From NCBI GenBank assembly GCA_030844565.1, contig JAUUNK010000312.1, positions 1 to 5,084 on the forward strand: DNA of 5,084 nt, read 5' to 3'. Position 1 is the first letter of the stretch. Each line of letters opens with the position of its first letter. Positions 1 through 5,084 of the stretch are shown piece by piece. The notes beneath the pieces were generated by a model, which worked only from the letters and a program-made list of their open reading frames with translations, searched no databases and was not told where the DNA came from. The position numbers and the translations under genes are program-made. This stretch comes from Bacteroides ovatus. GTDB lineage: Bacteria; Bacteroidota; Bacteroidia; Bacteroidales; Bacteroidaceae.

Positions 1-63
1 GGTGTTGTTTATCAAAGTAGCACACCTAACGATGCTCTTATAAATACATCTATAACACCTTAA
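1..63 (+). CDS. Possible C-terminal end of an upstream gene (partial)
   Basis: The frame starting at base 1 is open for 20 codons and ends at TAA (61-63), giving the tail QSSTPNDALINTSITP. It stops only two bases before the next start codon. Its last dozen codons run through the first, diverged copy of the junction repeat, just as the gene at 553-1179 ends inside its own repeat copy. The alternative frame from base 2 stops earlier, at 41-43 (ending LTMLL), and cannot be excluded. Too little is visible to suggest a function. The call rests on position and an open frame only. Confidence 0.4.
   Translation, partial: GVVYQSSTPNDALINTSITP
22..59 (+). repeat. Junction repeat copy 0 (diverged)
   Basis: The segment ACACCTAACGATGCTC (22-37) matches the beginning of the copy at 2117-2155 (ACCCCTAAGCGATGTTC) with a few substitutions and one missing base. 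CGATGCTC is identical to the copy at 1148. The second half is A/T-rich and no longer resembles the CAATCATTACCAA end of the better copies. It lies directly before the start at 66, which is the same position the other copies occupy before their genes. Confidence 0.45.
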
Positions 64-65
64 AG

Positions 66-533
66 ATGAACATAAAAAATAAGATATATCATACAGTCTA
101 TTTTCTCCTATTCGGAATAATAGTAGGTATTTTAAGGTGGTCTATCTGTATAAGAGATACAAATGGAGCAATGGATTTCACCCCATTTTTACAAGCGTTC
201 TTGTTAAAAGTAGCATTGTTATTGTTTGTAATCTTAGATATTGTTTTGCATAAAATAGCCTTGAGAGCGATTTTGATAACCATTCTATTGTGTTTCAATA
301 TATGGTCTTATACCTACTATTTCAAAATAGAAGAATTGCAAGAACATTGGAGTGGACTTAAATATTCCCCGTATGACGCATATCTTCCACCCAATATTGA
401 TGATTTCATTTTTGTATGGTTGGCGAGCCAAATTCTTGTTATTTATTTGTTCTTGGCAATAGGCATTTCATATCTATTGAAAAGAAAAGAATTATTAACG
501 AAGCAGGATAACGGAAAAGCCGTTCCCTGCTGA
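66..533 (+). CDS. Small four-helix inner-membrane protein, unknown function
   Basis: A 155-residue, very hydrophobic protein. Likely membrane helices are at residues 8-29, 41-61, 64-86 and 113-138. The loop at residues 87-112 between helices 3 and 4 is hydrophilic and rich in aromatic residues and proline (HWSGLKYSPYDAYLPPN), and is the only part likely to form a soluble surface. There is no signal peptide, enzyme motif or clear charged channel motif, and I do not recognise the family. The start is the first ATG after the upstream stop, with only AAAG before it, which is normal for Bacteroidota. The gene is low in GC; a sampled line gives about 32%. It ends inside repeat copy 1, and the next gene begins 19 bases later. 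A membrane-located immunity protein is a reasonable guess from the array context, but nothing in the sequence proves it. Confidence 0.85.
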   Translation: MNIKNKIYHTVYFLLFGIIVGILRWSICIRDTNGAMDFTPFLQAFLLKVALLLFVILDIVLHKIALRAILITILLCFNIWSYTYYFKIEELQEHWSGLKYSPYDAYLPPNIDDFIFVWLASQILVIYLFLAIGISYLLKRKELLTKQDNGKAVPC

Positions 534-540
534 ACTATTA
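510..540 (+). repeat. Junction repeat copy 1 with short hairpin
   Basis: The copy begins with a perfect 5-bp stem, AACGG (510-514) and CCGTT (520-524), around the loop AAAAG. It continues as GTTCCCTGCTGAACTATTA, which matches the corresponding part of copy 4 (GTTCCTTTCCCAATCATTA) at 13 of 19 bases without gaps. The stop codon of the preceding gene (531-533) lies inside the repeat, so the last few codons of that gene are repeat sequence. There is no T-run after the stem, so it is not a standard intrinsic terminator. Confidence 0.5.
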
Positions 541-552
541 AATATATCAGAT

Positions 553-1179
553 ATGAGAATAGTTGTATTGTATTGTTCATTCTTTTTCCCATTTAGCTAT
601 GTTATAGCGAAAAACGGCTATGTGGAACAAAATTCAGCAAAGTATTATTCTTTGACTGAACAAGATACCCTTTATATAGAAACAGAAAAAACAGAGTTTG
701 AAATTCAATATAGACTATGTTTTAATCAGCAAGGTAAAAAGAATATTGTTTTTGAGTTGAAAGCGGTAGATGATAGTAGTATAGACTTCGTGCAAAGCTA
801 TACAATCAATGGAATAAGAAAATTTGATTGCTTTGCCGTGTATGATAATGTGGCAGACGGAAATCGTTTTTTATTCTTTGACTATAAAAGTCAAATTGCT
901 TACATAACATCTACTTGTTTTTTCGGTTTCTATCCGATATACAGTTCTGTGGACTTTTCAAGAGCGGAAGTCTTATTACGAAATGAACACTCCTACTTGA
1001 AACAATCAAGCGATACGTTAAGTATTGACAGTAAGGTAACTTATGTGCCATTTAACTGTAATAATCGAATTATAAAGGCAACTTTTGTTCCATGTTCCCA
1101 AGCAGGAAAGGATAATAATATCTCTACAACGAAAGACAGTATCCGGTCGATGCTCCTTTCCAACCATTATCACCAATAA
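553..1179 (+). CDS. Exported (periplasmic or surface) protein, unknown function
   Basis: A 208-residue protein with a probable Sec signal peptide. It has Arg2, a hydrophobic stretch at residues 3-18 (IVVLYCSFFFPFSYVI), and likely cleavage after Ala19. Cys8 sits within the hydrophobic core and does not make a convincing lipobox, so a soluble exported protein is more likely than a lipoprotein. The mature part is rich in alternating polar and hydrophobic residues (for example TLYIETEKTEFEIQYRLCF and NRFLFFDYKSQIAYITS), which suggests a beta-sheet fold. It has five cysteines, so disulfides are possible in the periplasm. No catalytic motif or known family is recognised. The final residues SMLLSNHYHQ are encoded by repeat copy 2, so the natural C-terminus may have been replaced or extended when the cassette joined the array. 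The next gene starts 11 bases downstream on the same strand. Confidence 0.83.
   Translation: MRIVVLYCSFFFPFSYVIAKNGYVEQNSAKYYSLTEQDTLYIETEKTEFEIQYRLCFNQQGKKNIVFELKAVDDSSIDFVQSYTINGIRKFDCFAVYDNVADGNRFLFFDYKSQIAYITSTCFFGFYPIYSSVDFSRAEVLLRNEHSYLKQSSDTLSIDSKVTYVPFNCNNRIIKATFVPCSQAGKDNNISTTKDSIRSMLLSNHYHQ
1138..1176 (+). repeat. Junction repeat copy 2, inside the end of a gene
   Basis: The core at 1148-1176 starts CGATGCTCCTTTCC and ends CATTATCACCAA. Against copy 4 it shows 24 identical bases out of 26 aligned positions, with a one-base and a three-base gap. Before and overlapping the core, AGTAT (1138-1142) can pair with ATGCT (1150-1154) around a 7-base loop, with one G-T wobble. This has the same overall 17-base span as the hairpin of copy 3. 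The copy lies entirely within the reading frame of the preceding gene, whose TAA follows immediately at 1177-1179. Confidence 0.75.
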
Positions 1180-1190
1180 AATAAAGTTGT

Positions 1191-1622
1191 ATGGAAGATT
1201 TTGACATTCTAAATAAGTTTGACAATGACAAACTAATAGACGTAGTGAAAAATTATAAGCGTTATGGCTATGATGATGAACTTCGTGATTATGCTATCAA
1301 TTTATTAGGAGAGAGAGGTTGGAACAGAGAGGATCTGCAACAATTTGGCTATTTAACAAACCACGATTATGATGAAGCTGAAAAACAATACAAAGCATAC
1401 AAGAGAAATTCATTGATAGGCATTTGTACGCTTATATTTAGTGGGGGAATTTTGGCTGTTGTCTATTTAATCTTTTTAATTATGGCTTATCAGAATGTTG
1501 CAAAATTCTATAAGGCATTAGGGCGCGATGAAGATGAGACTGCATTATTCAATGTTTTGGGCGTGCTGGCTTACTTTCATCTAAAAGGAAGAATGAAAGA
1601 AGAATTGAAAGGAATAAGATAA
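1191..1622 (+). CDS. Soluble helical N-terminal domain plus membrane segment, unknown function
   Basis: A 143-residue protein in three parts. Residues 1-58 are a charged, helical domain whose key segments are NDKLIDVVKNYKRYGYDDE (12-30), LRDYAINLLGERGW (31-44) and NREDLQQFGYL (45-55). Residues 74-98 form a hydrophobic segment with Gly85-Gly86 in the middle, which is either one helix or a tight hairpin. Residues 99-143 are a basic, helical cytoplasmic tail. From memory, the N-terminal pattern 'LIDVVKNYxxYGYDDxLRxxAIxLLxERG' occurs in many uncharacterised Bacteroides proteins, often near other small membrane proteins, but I cannot name the family. There is no signal peptide, so the N-terminal domain probably faces the cytoplasm. 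The start ATG follows an A-rich leader without a Shine-Dalgarno sequence. It is followed by 73 non-coding bases that contain repeat copy 3. Confidence 0.85.
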   Translation: MEDFDILNKFDNDKLIDVVKNYKRYGYDDELRDYAINLLGERGWNREDLQQFGYLTNHDYDEAEKQYKAYKRNSLIGICTLIFSGGILAVVYLIFLIMAYQNVAKFYKALGRDEDETALFNVLGVLAYFHLKGRMKEELKGIR

Positions 1623-1642
1623 GTTTATGACAAAGTAGCGAT

Positions 1643-1680
1643 AACAGCTAAACGCTGTTTCTCACCCAATCATTACCAAC
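1643..1680 (+). repeat. Junction repeat copy 3 with perfect hairpin
   Basis: The copy starts with a perfect 6-bp stem, AACAGC (1643-1648) and GCTGTT (1654-1659), around the 5-base loop TAAAC. The core at 1653-1679 matches copy 4 at 23 of 27 bases without gaps, including the identical end CCCAATCATTACCAA. It lies wholly between genes, 20 bases after the stop at 1622 and 15 bases before the start at 1696. The stem is followed by TCTCACCC rather than a T-run, so termination is not the obvious role. Confidence 0.8.
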
Positions 1681-1695
1681 AAATAGCGTATATAT

Positions 1696-2118
1696 ATGAA
1701 TAATGTAACAAAAGTAAGGATAGTATATGAATGTAGCATAATAGGCATTGTTTTGCTGACCTTCTTAAAGGGTATGTTCCCATACATGGGAGCATGGTGG
1801 CGAGTAGCCCTTATGGCTTTACTTGTAGGACTGTGGTTTTCATTGTCTTATCTGAAACGGCATAATTATAAATGGGGTTTCAGTTACATAGGGAGTCATT
1901 TATACATTAACCAATTATTGAAAGTGCAGAAGTGGTTTCAGAACGTTACCATCATAGCCTTATTGATACCTGTCTTCTTAACAGATCTCCTGTATAATCA
2001 TTTTTGTTTTGTAGCATATATACTGCTTGTAGGTATGTTCTTAGGCGTGAAGCTGGCTACTTACACAGTAGAGTACACCATATATAAAAGTAAATTCATT
2101 GGTAACAAGGAAAGTTAA
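1696..2118 (+). CDS. Small four-helix inner-membrane protein, unknown function
   Basis: A 140-residue membrane protein with likely helices at residues 9-28, 34-53, 84-100 and 103-125. The soluble connection between helices 2 and 3 (residues 54-80) is basic and aromatic, with KRHNYKWGF early in it, and probably lies in the cytoplasm. The C-terminal tail (residues 127-140) is short and lysine-rich. There are no enzyme, transporter or signal-peptide motifs, and the family is not recognised. It is similar in size and topology to the protein at 66-533 but shows no obvious sequence similarity to it, so a simple duplication is unlikely. The start is the ATG after an AT-rich leader (GTATATATATG). The stop at 2116-2118 touches the first base of repeat copy 4. 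Membrane immunity protein is a context-based guess only. Confidence 0.83.
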   Translation: MNNVTKVRIVYECSIIGIVLLTFLKGMFPYMGAWWRVALMALLVGLWFSLSYLKRHNYKWGFSYIGSHLYINQLLKVQKWFQNVTIIALLIPVFLTDLLYNHFCFVAYILLVGMFLGVKLATYTVEYTIYKSKFIGNKES

Positions 2119-2155
2119 CCCCTAAGCGATGTTCCTTTCCCAATCATTACCAATC
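2117..2155 (+). repeat. Junction repeat copy 4 (best-preserved core)
   Basis: The copy opens AACCCCTAAGCGATGTT (2117-2133), the same 17-base length as the hairpin of copy 3, but only the outer AAC/GTT and one inner pair can form. The core at 2127-2153 begins CGATGTTCCTTTCCC and ends CAATCATTACCAA. It agrees with copy 3 at 23 of 27 bases and with copy 2 at 24 of 26 aligned bases. It fills most of the 56-base gap between the membrane-protein gene and the large gene. Confidence 0.8.
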
Positions 2156-2174
2156 CCATTCAATAAACAGAGAA

Positions 2175-5084
2175 ATGATGAAAGAAAGTATAAAAAGGCT
2201 AAAAGAGAAGCTCGATCAAAGTAGTACAGGGCATTTACCTCTATCCCTGCGGGTCGATCTGATGAAACAGATCGGCGATATACTCTCTGCAAAAAATCCT
2301 GTGCGAGTGCTGTAAGAAAGCCTGTTCTTTCATCGGACGTCAGAATAAGGACAATGTGCAGTTGCTTTCCCGGATAAACGATTATCTGTACCGAAAGAAA
2401 GAGTCTGTTGAAGATATCCTGAAAGAAACGGAAAAGCTGAGGCTTCATGTGGAGAATAATCCTACAGAGATAGATACGTTCGTGAACTGGGCCATCGTGA
2501 TGCTCGGATATACCGTATATTACAACACGGTTTACATGCTGGAAATAGAAGATTATCGTGGGGAAGATGATGGTGACTTCGATCCTGAAAGCTGGAGTCC
2601 TGATTTCATCGGGTCGGCAGCCTATTCCGGTGGAAGTCCTTTTGCCCAAGGGGATGAAGGTGACACGGATAAGCGCAGGGAGTACTGGAACTGGTATCTG
2701 GATATGGTTCTTTCCATATACGAAAATCCGATGAAGGAAGTCATTCCTTTTCATACAGGTAGTAATAAAATGATATATATACCTGTACCTTCCGAATGCG
2801 ACAATGTATTGTCCGACAAGATAAAGAGACTAAATTCTGCCCTTGCTTCATACATTCATGCCCCCACGGACAAGAAAGAAACAGATCGGATGAAAATTTA
2901 TACGGAGGACAGCGAGCTTGTCCGTATCGTGGCAGATGTCATTCAGGAGTATTCCTGCATACCTTCCACTCCATCGGAAAAGGAGAATTACCGCATAACC
3001 GGAATTTACAATTATGACATTGTAAAATTCTGGTATTGTGTAGCCTTGCTCGCCCAGTCCTCGGATGCTTGTGCTATCGCCTGCCTGTCGGAACTTGCCC
3101 ATACCCTCATGGAACAGGGACCGGGAGATCTCCATGTGCTGTACCGTATTCTGTTGCTTCTGCCAGAGCAGGAACATCTGCACAGACTGAACCAAGAGCT
3201 TGCCAGCTACTATCAGAAAATAATTCCGGGTCTTGAGTCGACAAAGTGGCTGGCAAAGGCAGGCATCCCATACCCTGACATTTTTGAATGGTCTATCTCA
3301 TTCTATTTCACTTCCAATGGAGAAATGTTCTTCATGCCAGAGCATGAAGCGGAAAGGAAGGCATGGTTCATCCTGAGTGTCGAGCTGTTCGGGCCGCAAA
3401 CAGTCTATGGCGACTATACACGGTTCACGAGCTTTCGGATTCATGTGAGTAACAGGGACAATACTATTCATGGACAATGGAATGAAAAAGACGGCTATCT
3501 CCTGCACGATAGAGAATGGCTGATGATGGATGAACACTATACGCCGGAACAACTTGTTATCCTGATGCACAGGCTGTCAAGTTTCGATATACGGTTTTCA
3601 AAAGTCCCGACCCGAATATATGCTTCGAAGGGGATTTCAAGGAACGCAATACAAGAGTGGATAAGGAATGAGATGGTGGCATACGAGCACGACCAAATGG
3701 AAGAGATATGTAACCAAGCTCTCGGCATACTCAAAAGCGAAGGAGATATAGGTGACACACTGAATGAGATAAGGGAGAAATGGAGTGAAGGAATACCCAT
3801 ACTGAAAGACAAGCGTTTCGATGAAGTTGTGACACAGTATTCCTGCTTTTCTCACGAGATGGGTATCGCAGCCTTGGGACAGGAACTTACCGCATACGGG
3901 TATGCACTCTATGATCTGGACGGGGATGAGATTTACTTGCTGGCATTGCTCCCACAGGCGGAAATGTCAGCCTTTGAGGAGAAATGCCGCAAATACGGGC
4001 AGTATTGCAGTCAATTCAAACAATCCCGTTATGATTTCGGAATGAAGGCAAGAACCATAAAGCTGCGCAAGCAGATGCCTCGTGAAAGAATGGAGTGGCC
4101 GGATGATGGAATCATCTATATCACAAGAGGTTTTGCAGGTTATTTCGCTTATGGGGAATGGAGACCGGATAACGTGGATGAGTGGCAGGGAACATTCGTC
4201 GTGGATTTGCGTATGACACCCCTTCAGCCGGTAAAATTGAAAATGAAGAGAATCCACAGTTTCATATATTCAGAGGAACTGGACTTCTATGCCGCATTAT
4301 ACTCAACCTCTTGGGGAGAAATGCCTATTGGCGGAAAGAATCCGTTGGAGGCGGAGAAATGGCCACGCATGTGTGATTTGTCCGTTGAAGGAAGGTATGA
4401 ATTCCGATGGTGCGGGCGTTATCTCTGTTTAGGCGATGTTCATAGCGCCATTGTCCACACAATGACGGAACGGGGAGTCAGGTATGTAAGCAGGATTATG
4501 CTGCCGGAAGGCATGAAGTATGCCCCAAGTTTCAGTACAGACGGGAAGGGAACGCTGTATATCATCATGGGGGAATACAGCCGGTCAAGAATCATCCGAT
4601 ATGACGACAAGGGAAACTATACTATGATGCCATTCTCCATGTCCGACTACGATACATTCCGTGACGGCAGCATCCCTGTACCGAATACGACACATATTCT
4701 ACTACTGAGGCAATACACGGCAAGAGGTAACAGCGGGATATGGCTTGAATCGGGATTACTCGATCTGGATATGGCGACACAGAGATGCCGGATCGCCCCT
4801 CTCCACACGGGAGACGGTTCGTTCAACCTGCGTGAATTTCATAAAGAGTGGGTGCTGGTGGAAAGCGATTTGAACGGCAACCGTACCGACTATGCCCGTC
4901 TCTGGAACCGAAAGACGAACGAAGTCATGCGCCTCCGTCCCGGAGTATTGGGGGATGAATTATTTAAGTCCCTTCATGCGTTGCCTGACGGTACTATCAT
5001 CGTGAATACCCTTGACGATGTGGGTGACGTGCTATGTAGAGCGGAAGATTTCTGGAATTTCCTATGCACGACAAGCCGTCCGAG
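2175..5084 (+). CDS. Very large protein, frameshifted near its start and cut by the window edge
   Basis: From ATG 2175 the frame is open for only 46 codons and stops at 2313-2315. The frame one base later has no stop from 2266 to the right edge, through residue 969 of the rejoined product. Removing one A from the A6 run at 2291-2296 joins them smoothly (ILSAKILCECCKKACSF), so I treat this as one gene. If the frameshift is real, the first usable starts in the long frame are GTG 2356 or ATG 2500.

The rejoined protein has no signal peptide or membrane helix, so it is probably cytoplasmic. Residues 1-110 are helical and charged. Residues 128-185 hold a Gly/Asp-rich loop and YWNWYL (170-175). Residues 561-625 form an alpha/beta-like module with LYDLDGDEIYLL (578-589). 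From about 645 on, strand-rich segments such as DGKGTLYIIMG (789-799) and LPDGTIIVN (936-944) look like beta-propeller blades. The family is not recognised. GC is visibly higher (about 45-53% in sampled lines) than in the upstream genes. Confidence 0.8.
2291..2296 (+). other. Probable frameshift site: A6 run in the large gene
   Basis: The two reading frames of the large gene overlap only between 2266 and 2312, so the lesion must lie there. The only run of five or more identical bases in that interval is the six A at 2291-2296. One extra A here fully explains the break; an A5 version gives one continuous frame from 2175 to the edge. It could be a sequencing or assembly error, a true inactivating mutation, a phase-variable tract, or a slippage site. 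Six A is short for strong transcriptional slippage. Confidence 0.65.

Noticed and set aside
1..59. Inverted repeat GGTGTT (1-6) and AACACC (54-59)
   Set aside because: The arms are only 6 bases, 47 bases apart, and the left arm sits at the window edge. It surrounds the diverged repeat copy 0 and could be an outer stem of a recombination site, but no other copy shows the same outer pair, so chance is the simpler explanation.
98..298. A 66-codon minus-strand open frame
   Set aside because: It is fully antisense to the hydrophobic membrane-protein gene at 66-533, whose A/T-rich sequence easily produces such frames.
1643..1665. Intrinsic terminator at the hairpin of repeat copy 3
   Set aside because: The stem is short (6 bp), its bases are half A/T, and it is followed by TCTCACCC rather than a run of T.
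2129..2224. A 31-codon open frame starting at the ATG inside repeat copy 4
   Set aside because: It overlaps the start of the large gene in another frame, is lysine/arginine-rich because of the A-rich sequence, and has no equivalent start in copy 3, where the ATG is changed to CTG.
2122..2754. A 210-codon open frame on the minus strand
   Set aside because: It lies antisense to repeat copy 4 and the start of the large gene. The plus-strand frame there is open for over 2.7 kb with sensible protein composition. The minus-strand product has no recognisable features and no gene context.
2848..4257. Several minus-strand and alternative plus-strand open frames of 64-115 codons
   Set aside because: All lie inside the single long plus-strand frame and read as low-quality shadow translations, so they are not separate genes.

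Overview
The window looks like an accessory stretch of a Bacteroidota chromosome or mobile element, with Bacteroides, Phocaeicola or Parabacteroides as the best guess. The reasons are the A/T-rich leaders before the start codons with almost no Shine-Dalgarno sequence, the codon use, and the style of the small membrane proteins. Everything credible is on the + strand. No rRNA, tRNA, CRISPR array, transposase, recombinase or convincing promoter is visible.

Layout. Positions 1-63 are probably the 3' end of an upstream gene. Four small, low-GC genes follow: a four-helix membrane protein (66-533), an exported protein with a signal peptide (553-1179), a protein with a soluble N-terminal domain and a membrane segment (1191-1622), and a second four-helix membrane protein (1696-2118). 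From 2175 to the right edge there is one very large, more GC-rich gene with at least 969 codons visible. It is still open at the edge and is broken near its start by an apparent one-base frameshift in a run of six A (2291-2296). I recognise none of these proteins well enough to give a gene symbol.

The main discovery is not a gene. At each of the five gene junctions the sequence carries a copy of one short repeat. The last three copies are clearly related: 23 of 27 core bases agree between 1653-1679 and 2127-2153. The first two are diverged. Three copies start with a small hairpin whose arms differ in sequence but still pair. Every unit is therefore 'one promoterless-looking gene plus one 3' repeat', all in the same direction, which is the architecture of a cassette array.

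How the genes may work together is inference. Arrays of unrelated small membrane, exported and soluble proteins separated by conserved intergenic repeats resemble the acquired interbacterial defence (polyimmunity) clusters described in gut Bacteroidales. In the recombinase-associated type, as I recall, conserved intergenic repeats accompany a tyrosine recombinase. No such recombinase lies in this window, so the assignment needs the flanking sequence.
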